This document shows positions 1 through 12,424 of a stretch of DNA of 64,000 nt, one piece after another. The notes under the pieces were generated by a model. The model saw only the letters and a list, made by a program, of their open reading frames with translations, searched no databases and was not told where the DNA came from. The stretch comes from Adiantum capillus-veneris (lineage: Eukaryota > Streptophyta > Polypodiopsida > Polypodiales > Pteridaceae). The stretch covers positions 23,676,451 to 23,740,450 of the forward strand of contig CM043948.1 in assembly GCA_014529385.2 (NCBI GenBank), given 5' to 3'. A program made the position numbers and the translations under genes. Position 1 is the first letter of the stretch, and each line of letters opens with the position of its first letter.

Positions 1-1126
1 TTGGGTTCACAAATTTAAACCAATATAACTTTTTCATTTTACTTAATTCTCCACGTTTGGGATCTAAGCATATGTAGTATGTGGTAGACTTAGTCTCAGA
101 ATTCCAAAATTTGTATAATTCCACATCCTCTTGATCTAAGTCAACCATATATAGCTCGCGTGACCTTCTACATTTGGCATTGTGAATTTCCCGTGGTCTC
201 TCCTCCGGCTCGGCATCTTCCAATGCTTCTTGAAATTCCACTTGGGCTCCTGAAAAGGACACTGCTTCTTGTAAAACTAGACTTCTTAATCCCACTCTTG
301 AAGATATAGGGTCTCTTTGTTGAGTTTGAACTTCCCCCATCCGAGAGGGTTCCATATCTGATAATGGCCTTTGGTTATTGCCTGATGATATGACTTGTTG
401 TGCTCTATTAAGTAGCTCTTGAGACCGAGCTAGTTCTTTTTTAAGTTGTGCTATCTTCATAGCTGGTACTTCCGACGTATTCCTTGTTTGTGCAATTTGG
501 TGTGTTTGTGCTTTGTCTTGTGCTGGTGCGGTGCACGAGACTTGTGCCGTGTCTTTCCATGTTGTGCCTTGTGTTGTGCCAGTCATTTGTGCAGTGACAG
601 TTGTAGTTGTTAACTCTTCCAGGTGTGTATCAAGAGGTAAAGCCATGACTAGATGATAAACATTACCACCTTCATATTTGTAGTCTTCCCCTCTTGATCC
701 AAATATTTCAGTTGTAAAATATTGGTTACTCTCTGCAGGAACTTCATGATTTGTGGCAGCTTTGTAGTAGCGACCGTCCTCATCTACATAGAGGGTACCA
801 ATTTTTCGTTTCCCATCTTGAGCTTTGTACAAAAAAATACTTGGAGGATATGCGTAGAGTTCTGTAAGTTGATCCTTGTACAACATTTCTATCTCATTGT
901 TGATGTATTTTCCATTCCTCATGTAAATTGATCCCAGACAGTCTTCCATGAAATCTGGATGTGGGTGTAGTACATTCTTTGTTGTTTCAACTTCCACATA
1001 TTGAGATGTCCGAGTTTCCTCTGTATCTTTCTTTGTATTGATGTACAAATTCCGATTGACATCCTCATAGCATGGCAGTCCTTTGTGGTGGCCAATCAGA
1101 TAGATCCAAATTTGCTCTCTTGTAAT
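1..1126 (-). CDS. Retroelement ORF of element A, partial, product not recognised
   Basis: A minus-strand frame of 375 codons without a stop runs from just after a TAA at 1127-1129 to the window edge. The first in-frame ATG is at 949-947 (codon 60), so the true start may be there or an upstream exon may be spliced on. The N-terminal part is rich in charged and aromatic residues (e.g. IWIYLIGHHKGLPCYED). The middle is a Thr/Gln/Ala-rich linker, then a short likely coiled coil (MKIAQLKKELARSQELL), then an acidic segment. I recognise no CCHC knuckle, protease or RT motif. Its place downstream of the PBS suggests gag or the extra ORF1 of Ogre-like elements. The intact frame contrasts with the stop-ridden neighbours and suggests a young copy. 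Confidence 0.6.
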   Translation of the reverse strand, partial: MTREQIWIYLIGHHKGLPCYEDVNRNLYINTKKDTEETRTSQYVEVETTKNVLHPHPDFMEDCLGSIYMRNGKYINNEIEMLYKDQLTELYAYPPSIFLYKAQDGKRKIGTLYVDEDGRYYKAATNHEVPAESNQYFTTEIFGSRGEDYKYEGGNVYHLVMALPLDTHLEELTTTTVTAQMTGTTQGTTWKDTAQVSCTAPAQDKAQTHQIAQTRNTSEVPAMKIAQLKKELARSQELLNRAQQVISSGNNQRPLSDMEPSRMGEVQTQQRDPISSRVGLRSLVLQEAVSFSGAQVEFQEALEDAEPEERPREIHNAKCRRSRELYMVDLDQEDVELYKFWNSETKSTTYYICLDPKRGELSKMKKLYWFKFVNP

Positions 1127-1129
1127 TTA

Positions 1130-2476
1130 TGTGGATGTACTTGAAGCTTCGTCTCGGCTGGTCTGATTCCTTTGAGACGCAATTGCTTTCGTCTTGACTC
1201 CCTTGTGTACATGTTCAGTGATAGCTCTAATTGCTTGCCTCAATGCTAATATAAATTATTAGCACCCTTGTGTCGGTCTTTTTCGCTTGAGGTCCTTTAG
1301 CTTTTGTGGATGCCTTAATCTCTGAGTTTTCTGAACTGGGCTTTGCTTGAACTTCTTAGCTCCCTTGCTTGCCAAGGCTGATACTGACTTGTCTAGTTGC
1401 TTGCTTTGCCTAGAGCTTTTTAGCAGGCCTTGATCTATTGGAAGCAGTGTGATAAGTTATGCAACTTACCACTACACTGCAATGACTGCTCCCTTTGTAG
1501 CAATTCTTGATTCGAGCTAACTTGTGTTCACTTTAGCACACAATCTACAAAATTCTATTTAGCTGGCAAACTTTTTCACAATGAATGTAAAAATTCTTGA
1601 TGTGCCTTTGATGGACACACTTGTTTCGTGGGCTCGGAAGTGATTTTCAAGTTCGCTTTTAGCTGAACTAAACTTAAGCTAGCACAAGAGAATTATGCAC
1701 AAGTTGCAATGATTTGCTAGAAAAAATCTTGTGTTAAAGTTCTCCAAAACTTGCGACTGTTGTTGCAAAATCAAGAGTCCTTGTGTATGATCTTACTGCT
1801 ACCAGATTTGTGTATGGACGCTCAAATTTTACACTAGGCCATAGTTAACTTTTACACCTTCCCGCGGGTGACCAATGGTTTTCCCAAAAGATAATTTCAA
1901 TCTGCTAAATTAGCAGTCTTTAATGGTCAATTAGAAGGCCTAGAGACCAAATCTGGTTTCAAATTTCAGCTTCCCGATGATGAAAATCTCACATGCACTC
2001 GTATCCGCTCTAGGTCGATTTGAGCGGTCTGTTCCAGAGCCTGGGTTGACTCTAGCCGATGACCTCGCTTATTGCTCACTAGCCCCTCTCCTAGGGAAAA
2101 GTCAAAACTATGTTCAAAACCGTGACCTTTTCTCACAATTCTTTCGAACTGTCGGTTTTAGACACACCTGACTTCCGGATGCATTTTGAGGCCTTAAGCG
2201 ACGTTTTTTTCAAAGTTGACCTAAATGGTTGCCAAAGTCATACATTTATTCCAAGTTTTGCTCTAAGATCTGTAGTGTCGCTCTCAGGCTATGTTTTGAT
2301 ATAAAAACTTTTCCAATCCAATACCGTTTGTGAAAGTTATGGCCAAAATAGTGAAATGCAGTTTAGAATGGTCAAAATGAGTCCAAATTCAATTTTAAAA
2401 GAAGATTTGGGATCTCTGTGACACTGTGAGCACTCCTCGATGGTCAAAACTACACTTGTACCCTAAAACAGGCCTG
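1130..2476 (-). other. Leader of element A, part without genes
   Basis: This is non-coding leader between the hairpin array and the open frame. Short plus-strand frames around 1977-2304 lack any family signature. I see no further repeat structure apart from scattered poly-pyrimidine stretches. Confidence 0.4.
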
Positions 2477-4240
2477 GAGACATTCTACGGGTAGGATGTC
2501 TTTTTACTCAGAATTAAATAAAATTTGGTCCAGAGACTCCCCTTGGGTCTAGCAACACAATGATATGGTCAGATTTGGGTTTGGATGCCAAAAGCTCCCA
2601 AAGCTGGCTATTCTTGCTTTTGTTTGGTACAAAACGCTAAAATTCGCTTAATCTTCAATTTTACTCATCCAACTGAGATGAAACCTGTCACATACACTCA
2701 ATACAACATTTAGAACATGCATATGATATCAACTTATGGTTTGGTCTCAAAATCACTCCTTGTACACAATTTGGGTAGGATGTCTGGCAATTCTCGTCTT
2801 TTGCCTTTAATCTGTCAAAATAAGGTCAAATTCCTGGCTTGAGAGTGTAAAAAGGGTAAAACCTACCTTCTTAACACTCTGGTGACCTCAAAATTGCAAA
2901 ATTATGCCCAGATCACCCTGTAGACATCCTACGGGTAGGATGTCTACTGGTAGGATGTCTACTGCCTATTTTTTCAGATTGAAGTGCTCCTGATGCTTCC
3001 TTATGGTCACAGCAAGTGCTAGTAAGTTCCACAAATGAAAAAAATGTGCAAAAATCACTCACTTCAAGCAATTTATGAATTTTTCTCTTTCTGACTTCGC
3101 CTTTTGACTTTTGGATATCAAAAACATGGGAAAACACTCAAGTCAACATGTTCCTAGAGTAAAACCTACCCTCTGTACACACTGGTGGTCTCAGAATTCC
3201 CAAATTCCTGCCCAAAAACCCCCTGGAGACATACTACGCCCAAAAAATTTTCTGCTCAGAATGAAGCAAGATTTGGTTCAAAGGTTCCCCTTGAGTCTAG
3301 CAACACCTTGGTATGCTCAGAATTTCATTTGGATGTCAAAATCACTCCAAACAAGCAATTTATGAATTTTTCGCTTTCTGATTTCGCCTTTTGACTTTTG
3401 GACATCAGAAACATGGGAAAACACTCAACTCAACATGTACTTAGGGTAAAACCTACACTCTGAACACACTGGTGGTCTCAGAATTCCCAAATTCCTGCCC
3501 AAAAACCCCGTAGAGACATACTACGCCCAAATTGTTTTCTGCTCAGAATGAGGCAAGATCTGGTCGAGAGGTTCTCCTTGGTGTGTTGATTCCCAATATG
3601 TCCAAATTTGGTGATTTTGAGAACTTTGAGCTAGTCAAATACTCAATATTTTGCTTCAGATTCTAGGGTTTCCTCAAGATGTTTACCCATTCAAATGATT
3701 TCCAATTTTATCCAAACTTGGTGTGAAGGCTTCTTTTATGCTAAGAAACACTTTGGTTTGGTCAAAATTTGGTATGGGCCCCCAAATCTAGCCTTGAGAC
3801 ATACTATGCGTAGGATGTCTATTTGCTCCAAATGATCCAATTTTTGTCCCACTTAATCCTCTAGATCCTGGAAACACTCTGGTGATATCAGTTTTGCAAA
3901 ATGTTGCCCCCAAAATGGCCCTAGAGACATCCTACACGTAGGATGTCTCTTGCATAATTTTCCTGACTGGAGTATTTTTTATGCTTCTTTGTGGTCTCTA
4001 CACTTGATATCAATCACAATCAACACTAAGAAGCACAGAAATCACTCAAAACAAGCACTTTATGAATTTTTCTCGCTTTCTAGCTTCACCTTTTGATTTT
4101 TGGACACCAAAAACATGTAAAAACACTCAACTCAACATGTTCTTAAGGTAAAACATACCCACTGAACACACTGGTGACCTCAAAATTTTCAAAATCTTCA
4201 CAATTTTACCTCTAGAGACATACTACGCGTAGGATGTCCC
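2477..4240. repeat. Degenerate ~290-bp tandem array, each unit with an 11-bp-stem palindrome
   Basis: A palindrome with consensus AGACATCCTACG/CGTAGGATGTCT appears, whole or half, near 2477, 2771, 2921, 3226, 3512, 3796, 3924 and 4215. Most intervals are 284-305 bases; two extra copies sit at +150 and +128. Flanking unit sequence is also repeated: 3063-3352 and 3353-3640 are near copies, both containing ACTCACTTCAAGCAATTT- or CACTCCAAACAAGCAATTT-like starts and the phrase CTGCTCAGAATGA. A third copy starts near 4040. The array lies in the leader of element A. Confidence 0.7.
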
Positions 4241-4759
4241 TAATGACAGAATTGTGATTTTCTCAGTTCTAACTTTCTCTTAAGCTCTGCCAACCCCTTT
4301 GGACTACTCACAGCAATTATCAATCATCAAGCAAGCATCCAAATGCAATTTTACTTTTTCCTTGATTTTATGTTTTCACAACTTTGATGAGCCTAGTAGC
4401 AAATATGACATGCATGATATGCTCAAGATCAAAATCAGTACGTCCTACTTACTCTACTCCTACTCATCACATGGGATGGTGAAATTTTTTATGCTCAAGT
4501 CGCTTTCTAGCCTCACACGGACTCTCTAGCTGACTTTTTACCTCTTCCACCTCACCAACTCCCCATCAAACCACACCTATCTCCTACCTATTACTACCTA
4601 AGTCGAAGGATCTAGGCCAGACACACGCTCCCTAGACTCCCTTTAAGACCAAAAGAGTCCACCACTCTCCGATCCTATCTAAAAGAATGAATATACTCTG
4701 GCAAGCCAGAGGGACCTCTATCCTCAAGGATTAGTCTCGGTCACCTACTTAGGGCCCTC

Positions 4760-4778
4760 GTCCCCGGCAGCGGCACCA
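4760..4778 (-). other. Primer-binding site of element A (tRNA-Asp-like)
   Basis: The minus strand reads TGGTGCCGCTGCCGGGGAC, one base after the LTR end. Its complement ends CCCCGGCAGCGGCACCA, close to the 3' end of plant tRNA-Asp plus CCA. Element K carries the same type of site. Confidence 0.75.
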
Positions 4779-5387
4779 ATGTTGGCGAATATGCCGCAAC
4801 GGACATCAGCATAGCGAGAACTCACCTAAAATATAATGTCAAGTGAGGACGGAGCTCGATCCGCAGGCGCGTGGAAGCAAGCAAAGGGTGTCAACCTCTA
4901 CTCGACCGACTAATGACTACTTCCTACAGAGATATCAAATCTACTTGCCATCAGTTCTGTGAATGTGAGAGTCTCCTATGATGCTACCGCAAGCCAAAAG
5001 CCCATCAAATGATCTAGAAACTTCACAAAACTCAAGGGAAGTCCTACACACACTGGAAGGCCGCTATCCCTAAGATCTTTGACCACAAATCCTAACCCAA
5101 TACCCTTCGTGTAGAAAACACGTAGTATGTTTGGTCGGATTTTACAGGTCACTGTTTCTAAAATCTAACATGCCTAATGCGTAGCTCTACTCGCTCTGAT
5201 CGCGTGGATATGCTGAAATGCAAAAACAGACAACGTTTACTCATCGAAACTCCAAAAGTAGCTCGCGGGTGAATCTGCCAAAACACAGACGAACGTGCAT
5301 GATGTAAGCATCAACGCGTAGCTCTCCTCGTGGGAAACACGTTGCTGCTCTCCGTTTGCGATTTCGACCACTATAGCTCTTGTAGCA

Positions 5388-5389
<2 letters not shown>

Positions 5390-5468
<79 letters not shown>
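5390..5468. repeat. (CT)n microsatellite in LTR of element A
   Basis: About 39 uninterrupted CT units on the plus strand (GA in element orientation). Apparent ORFs here encode only Ser-Leu or Arg-Glu runs and are not genes. Confidence 0.95.
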
Positions 5469-5471
<3 letters not shown>

Positions 5472-5530
5472 GTCTGTTGACACAGAAGATAAGATTGTTA
5501 GAAGTCCGCCTTACAAAGCTTTAGGTTTTG

Positions 5531-5540
5531 GTTTATATAC
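5531..5540 (-). promoter_or_regulatory. TATA-like box in LTR of element A
   Basis: The minus strand reads GTATATAAAC inside the LTR. Its position about 60 bases before the GA tract fits an LTR promoter with the tract in the transcribed R/U5 part. Inference from position only. Confidence 0.4.
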
Positions 5541-5897
5541 TAAGCCTTAGAAAACCTAATGTCCGGCCAAAATGACCTGATTTGTCCCTAGGTTTCTATA
5601 GAGCTTAATTACAACACCGTGAGCTGGCTTTGCTCATCCAACAAGCATCTACGGCCAAAATACAATTGCCGACTTAAAATATGAAGTTCCTGTAAACATT
5701 ACAAAAGTGGCCGTAATGGCTCAAAATGATAATAATGGGATATTCGATGATGTCCATGAGCTTGTATCTTCACATTACAGCATCCATCTTCATCTTCATC
5801 ACTTGATCAGCATCTTCATATGGAATCTTTAGAGAATCTTTGAGGAATCTTCATGGAATCTTTGTGGAAGCATTGTTGAAAGGTTGGCCTTTCAACA

Positions 5898-6089
5898 CAT
5901 GCATACATATCCAGCACCCTCTATGTCATATGCTGAACCATCAACAAACTGCACACAACCAACTCTCCCAGTAGAGAAAGAGAAAAAAAATAACTACATG
6001 CTCGTCTAGTAGAAAACGCGTAGACAATGTGCTATCACAAAACACAAAGTAGTATGAAGGCAAGCTAGACTCAAAAGTGACATGCCCGT
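5898..6089. other. Short segment between elements A and B
   Basis: No gene is visible. It probably belongs to copia element C, since B is inserted at its right edge and C's leader continues right of B. It cannot be assigned with certainty. Confidence 0.35.
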
Positions 6090-7331
<1,242 letters not shown>

Positions 7332-7337
7332 TTCTTT

Positions 7338-7354
7338 TGGCGCCCCCACGGAGG
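7338..7354 (+). other. Candidate primer-binding site of element B
   Basis: TGGCGCCCCCACGGAGG starts six bases after the LTR end. The TGGCGCC start is typical of plant Ty3 elements; I cannot name the tRNA. Confidence 0.55.
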
Positions 7355-8354
7355 ATCTTCTTTGAGTACCTTCAGCTTTGGGAGTACAGATTACACGTTA
7401 CAGGTGATAGGTATAGGTACAGGTACAGGTTATTCACATAGGTATAGATAGCTAGAGTAGAGTGATACACTTGCAAGTGGGAGTCACTTGTAGTTGCCAT
7501 GGGTATGCTCAAACAATGCCTGTTTGAGCACATTGTTTGGTATTGTATGTTACTTGTGGATACTGCCATTGTATACCTTTGTGGAGCCATACTTGGTTTT
7601 ATTTGACAGTCCCAACCATTTTTGAGACTTGGTCTGGAAGATAGTCATTTTTGAAACTTGCCTATACAAGATTTTCATAAGCTTTCGTGAGAGGGTCGAT
7701 AGCGTGAGGTTTTATTGAGCTGGGGGATTCTCAAATGTGAGATCCTTTCAGTGATACAGGTGGCTGGAGCACCCTTTTCGTGACCTCGCCATAGGCTATG
7801 TACTAGTGATTCCTACTTGATGCTCAGGTTCTATTGTTGGCAGGTTATGCATACATATACAGTCTATATTTTGGATTCTTACTGCTCTACTTCTAGGGAA
7901 ACTCTGCCAAAATTTTTACAAGTTGTGATGGCTGATTTTTTGTTCTTTTGAGCCATTTATATTGTTATGCTGCTGAAATTCTAGCAAAATCAGAGAATAA
8001 GTCAGGTGTGCCTTCTTGGGAGCTGCATGGTTGGCTTTAATGGATGATCAAAACAATTCACTCCTTTTCATTTAACACAAAGAATCCAGATAAATGTTCA
8101 TGTGTCCAGGAAGATGTTTTTCCAGTAGTGCATAGTCTTTACATTCTGGCCAAGAAGATTAAGAGAGATATTGTAATGTCCTTTGCCTGGTGTAATCCTG
8201 AAGATTAACTATGAAAACTCATTCGATGTGCATGTGTTTGTCCTTGTCTAAAGCTTGAGCGCCATTGAAGTTTCTGGGATTGAGTCAGTAAGAAGTTTTG
8301 GGCTCTTGCACGTGTGTTAGAAGGGTTTCTCAAAGCATCGAAACTTGAGTAGCC
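7355..8354 (+). promoter_or_regulatory. Leader of element B with blocks shared with copia leaders
   Basis: This non-coding stretch between PBS and gag holds a ~105-base block at 7687-7795 (core GAGGTTTTATTGAGCTGGGG, then GATCCTTTCAGTGATACAGG) and a short block at 7896-7920 (GGGAAACTCTGCCAAAATTT). Both recur in the leaders of copia elements C2 and D. Similarity to D continues upstream to about 7560. The role is unknown; an RNA packaging, translation or splicing element is possible. Confidence 0.6.
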
Positions 8355-9707
8355 ATGGCTTTCTCTAATCCGAAGTTCCATGGAGGAAGTGATGAAGATG
8401 TGGAAGACTTTTTGGAATAGATGGAGGTTGTCTGCATTAGCAACCAAATTCATGATCCTGCACAGATGTTACATCTTCTCCAAATCTGTTTGAAGAGTGA
8501 TGCACGAGTTTGGTCCAAAGCATTTGAAGAGGAGTTGCGTACGGCTGATCCACCTGTGAGATTAAGTTGGGACAATCTAAGGCATGGATTGGAAGTGGAG
8601 TTTGTGAAGACAGAAGATCCTGACAAAGTGTGGCAAGAAGTACAGGGTTTGGTGCAAACGGAAGGTGAGCCAGTAGATGCGTACATACGTAAGTTTTCAT
8701 TGGCATGGGAGTGAATGGGCAAGGCCTTAGCACCACAAGTACCCCCACCTGACATGATGAAGAAGGACTGATTCTTGGCTGGTCTTTGGGAGAATATGCG
8801 TTGGAGAGTGGAGCTAAAGAATCCTAGAACATATGAAGATGCATTGGAGGTGGCAAGGAACAAAGAGTGGAAGCTGAGAAGAATGAGTCAGCTAGGAGTA
8901 GAGTCTTCGCCCAGGAGGTTTGAATTTCAGCCTATGGATTCTTAACAAGGTCGCATGCCAGGGGTTCATCATGAACCAGAGGTTTCTATTACTCCTCAGG
9001 TTATGCCAGCAGTGGTCACTACAGCAGTGCAAGATGATGGGCTAAGGCAAGACATAAGGCAAGTGGTAGATTTAATGAAGAATCTCAGCCTAAACATGCT
9101 AGGCAATGTGGGAAATAATTGAGGTCGGGGGAGGTTTGCAAATTAGCCAGGAGGTGAAGAAAGACCCACGAATGGTGTTGGACAAAGCAATGGTAAAGTC
9201 TGGAGGCAGACACCCACGTGTTATAATTGTGGAGACTTGGGCCACATCAGCCCGCAATGTGATAAGCCACCAAGGATGGGGGGAGACATGTATCCATTGC
9301 CAAGACAGGTGCTAACTAGGTCAAATGATTATGGCATTGAAATCAAGGGAGAGGAAGGAACCAGTGGATTAACTCAAGAGGAAAAGGGAAAGACAAAAGT
9401 GATAAGTGTGGTCACCTTGGAAAAGGCACCAAAGCTGGAGGATACATTAGTGATGCCTATTGGGAAGAGGACCACAGAGGACAAGGAAGGAAGAAGTGCC
9501 CCAGGTCCTAGTAAGAAGAAGGGAAAGAGCCATGAAGGCGAGGATGTCAAGGCCAAGAGGAAAAGGAGGGCTCGTCGCAAGTTTCATGTTTCAGATTTTC
9601 CACTAGGGGATGGGCAATTAAGATATGACTTGAATGAGGATCTGACAATCAGGAAGGCAGATGTCACTTTTGGGCAGCTTATAGAGATGGTGCCTAAGCT
9701 AAAGTGA
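8355..9707 (+). pseudogene. gag of element B (Ty3), six premature stops
   Basis: The frame starts at ATG 8355 (MAFSNPKFHGG) and runs to TGA 9705-9707 without a frameshift. Residues ~20-130 are a retrotransposon gag core. A single CCHC zinc knuckle, CYNCGDLGHISPQC, lies at about 9208-9260. A basic Lys/Arg-rich tail (KKKGKSHEGEDVKAKRKRR) follows. The product would form the virus-like particle and bind element RNA. Six in-frame stops (8418 TAG, 8712 TGA, 8769 TGA, one TAA near 8943, 9118 TGA, 9142 TAG) disable it. Each would be a Gln or Arg codon after one T-to-C change, and the local sequence (e.g. KKD-stop-FLAGL) fits that. Confidence 0.85.
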
Positions 9708-9727
9708 TAGTGGAAGAGGACGGTTAA

Positions 9728-10462
9728 CCCAATGGAGAAAGAGCTAGAGAGAGGTTCGTAAAGGTGTTGGCAAAGGATGAGCTACCAGAAATTTGCCCAA
9801 TAGTAGATGTGTGGCACAAAAGAAAAAATATGGGACAAGGTTATCTGGATGGTGGAGCCCAAATATGTGTCATAGCACACTCATGCATTGAGAAGATGGG
9901 TCTTACAATGACTGGGGTGTCAAGCTTTTGGATTAGATTGGCAAACCATCGGAAAGTAAAATGTTTGGGTGTTGTAAAGAGCTTAGAAGTGGAGGTGTAT
10001 GATGCAAATGTGGTGGTTGATTTTCATGTGATGCCAGCGGGGTTGGGAGCATATCCTATTATACTGGGCAGACCATGGTTACGTGCAATGGGAGTTGTTC
10101 AAGATTGGAGACGTGGTACAATTAGCCTCTATGGAAAGACACGTGCCAAGAAGCTATATAATATGGACACAAGGAAACAATTGTAAGAGCTTTATGAAGA
10201 CGAGGATGAGTCTAGTGATGAAGACTATTCCACAGTGACTGATGAGGACAGTGATAGTACTACCAGCAGTGATGAGGATGTTGATGTTGCATTTCTTTTG
10301 ATGGACAAAGGAATCCAAGAGTCTGGTTTAGTTGCATTTGCAAATGAGATTGAAGATGAAAGTGAAGGTCCTTATGAAGTGATTGAAGGGCTGATGCAAA
10401 CCAAGGTTGAATTGTCAAAGAAGCAGGAATTGATGACACAAATGATCAGTGGAGACCTATAA
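9728..10462 (+). pseudogene. Protease domain and acidic linker of element B pol
   Basis: This is the start of the pol frame, which stays in one phase to 13630. The retropepsin-like part has LDGGAQICVI at the active-site position (DGGA instead of the usual DTGA) and ends with the conserved IILGRPWLRAMG. A Ser/Asp/Glu-rich linker follows. Stops at 10184 (TAA, before ELYEDEDE) and 10460 (TAA) split it. Pol is in a different phase from gag, and a TAA at 9725 marks the left limit of its frame; whether a programmed frameshift or a mutation separates them cannot be told. The protease would cleave the Gag-Pol polyprotein in the particle. Confidence 0.8.
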
Positions 10463-10465
10463 GCT

Positions 10466-11716
10466 ATGGAGAAGGAGATATATTTGCACATGCTGGCTAG
10501 TTTTCCTGATTTTTTCATTACTTCATATGAAGAGATTAGAGGGTTCAAAGGAGAAGAGATGCATATAGAGCTAAAAGAAGGTCCTAAGCCAGTGCGACAA
10601 AGGATGAGAAGGATGGGTCAAGAGAAAATGGAAGCCTTGCAAGAAGAGGCGGACAAGTTATTGGAGCCAGGGTTCATAGTCCCAGTGGAAACCACAGAAT
10701 GGGTGAGTCCAGTAGTAGTCAACCCAAAGAAGGATGGAAAGTGGAGGATTTGTGTAGATTTTAAACCCTTAAGTGTAGCCACTAAGAAGAATCCATATCC
10801 TCTCCCATTCATCGATCATATCTTGGATTCAATGGTGGCAGGTTATGAGAGGTACAGTGTGTGTGATGGTTTTTCAAGCTATTTTCAATTGAAGATTGCT
10901 CTTAAAGACCGAACAAAGACAACTTGCATTACGCCATGGGGCTGCTATTGCTACACGGTATTGTCATTTGGGTTGTCAAATGGACCATCTTTCTATCAAG
11001 AGAGAGAAAATTGGGTACTGGAACCATTCATTGGTAGTTGTGTTAAAGCTTTTATGGACGACTTCTGTGTCTACAGCAGTAGGTCCGAACACCATGAGAA
11101 GTTGCAGATGGTATTGGCTCGATATGATGAATGTGGAGGACAACTAAATCCAAAGAAATGTCATCTAGCACAACCAAGGGTGAAGTTATCGGGCCACATG
11201 GTGTCAGAAAATGGAATTGAGGCTGATCCAGACAAGGTTAAGTGTATTATTATTTTTCCATCACCTACGAGTACAAAGCAATTGGCAACCTTTATACACA
11301 AAGTGAAGTACATGGCGTGGTTTATTCCATTGTCTTCATAGCTCCTTTATCCATTACAACAAGTGGAAAAGCATGATCCATTGCAATGGGATGACAAGTA
11401 TGAAGAAGTGTTTTAAGAGGTGAAAGAGGTGTTAGGGGGATTGTCAGCCATACAGGCTCCTGATTGGGAGAAAGTGTTTTATGTAAATCCATCAGTAGGG
11501 GATGATGCCATTTGAGCCATGCTATTGCAAAAGGGGAAGGACAGCCATTATATGAGGCCAGTGTATTGTGCAAGCGGAGTGAAGTTGGTAGCAGAGAGAA
11601 AATTCTCGGAAGTAGAGCTAGTGATGGTTAGTGTAATATTTGCTTGTCGACGATTTCGTCGTTACTTGCTACCAAAACCTTTTGTTTTCTTGACCAGTTA
11701 TGCCTTTTTGCCATAG
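10466..11716 (+). pseudogene. Reverse transcriptase and first RNase H of element B
   Basis: RT motifs are in order: LLEPGFIVP, SPVVVNPKKDGKWRICVDF, the palm strand with YSVCDGFSSYFQLK (first catalytic Asp), TAFI-like region as TTCITPWG, LSFGLSNGPSFYQ, and the catalytic FMDDF with its two Asp codons at 11057-11062. The RT connection and the C-terminal RNase H remnant (DAI..AMLLQ, SEVELVMVSVIFACRRFRRYL) follow. Stops occur at 11339 (TAG), 11414 (TAA), 11513 (TGA) and 11714 (TAG). The stop at 11513 is the one least easily explained by C-to-T, because Ty3 elements usually have Gly there. The enzyme would copy element RNA into DNA. Confidence 0.88.
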
Positions 11717-11734
11717 TTAATTAATGGCACTAAC

Positions 11735-12403
11735 ATGTCAAATGTGGTCAAGAAATGGGTAATTGAGCTGCAAGAGTTTGAGTTCTCTTTTTTAGTGGAA
11801 GACAGTACAAGAGCTACCCTAGCTGATTTGTTGACTTACAAGGAGAATCCCATTCTTGTTAAGGAAGAGGTGGTCAAAAGGGTAGTTGAAGAAGTGCCAC
11901 AGATGATCAACGCACATGTGTTGTTCTTTGATGGCTCATACAGGAAGAGCCATGATGCAGCTTCAGGGGGTATAGCACTCTACGATCCAGAGGGGGAGTT
12001 AGTATGCAAGAGAGGGTTCAAATTGGATGCTGATAGTAACAATGAGGCTGAATATGCAACTTTGGAAGCTGGATTACACATTTGTTTGAAGCATGGGATT
12101 AGAAGGTTGAGCATAAAAGGTGATGCCTTATTAGTTGTGAAGCAAGTGCTGGGTGTGTGGAAGAGCAAGAAAACCTCATTGAAGGAAATGTGTTTCAGAA
12201 TTAAAGGCCTATTAAAGAAGTTCAAAGCATGGAGCATCAGGCACATTGAACCTGCTCTAAATGGAGAGGCACATGAAGCAGCTCAAAGCATGATTGGGGA
12301 GCTATTTGTGTTGAGGACCAATTTACCTCTTTATCATGGCCAGGAAAGTTTGACTCAAGAAGAGGAGTTTTTGCTAACAGGAATCATTCCGAAGGACATT
12401 TAG
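11735..12403 (+). pseudogene. Second (plant-type) RNase H of element B, last catalytic Asp lost
   Basis: This domain follows the RT-linked RNase H and precedes integrase, as in Tat-lineage Ty3 elements. Visible catalytic residues are Asp in FFDGS (codon 11930), Glu in NNEAEY (12050) and Asp in KGDALLVVKQ (12122). The fourth position, normally Asp in an ...ADxLA motif, reads NGEAHEAA with His at 12272, so activity is doubtful in this copy. The domain would remove RNA from RNA-DNA hybrids during replication. It is in phase with the rest of pol and ends at a TAG (12401). Confidence 0.82.
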
Positions 12404-12424
12404 AAGTCTAAGAAGTATGGTTTT

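Larger units (their letters stand above)
1..5897 (-). mobile_element. Element A: Ty3-type LTR retrotransposon, 5' part, cut by window edge
   Basis: Read on the minus strand, this is the 5' end of an LTR element: LTR (5897 to 4780), a one-base gap, a tRNA-Asp-like primer-binding site, a leader of about 3.6 kb, then a long open frame that leaves the window at base 1. No protease, reverse transcriptase or integrase is visible, so placement in Ty3 rests on the primer type (shared with element K) and on the LTR size. The very long leader recalls Ogre/Tat elements, which also carry an extra 5' ORF. That comparison is inference. Confidence 0.7.
4780..5897 (-). repeat. 5' LTR of element A
   Basis: On the plus strand the block starts TGTTGGCG and ends TTTCAACA, giving the usual TG...CA ends with extended TGTTG/CAACA symmetry. 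It abuts the PBS on one side. A minus-strand TATA-like GTATATAAAC lies at 5540-5531, upstream in element orientation of a GA tract (5468-5390). The partner LTR is outside the window, so age cannot be judged. Confidence 0.75.

Noticed and set aside
2477-4240. CRISPR array
   Set aside because: The palindromes are about 290 bases apart and the intervening sequence is itself repeated; the context is a plant retrotransposon.
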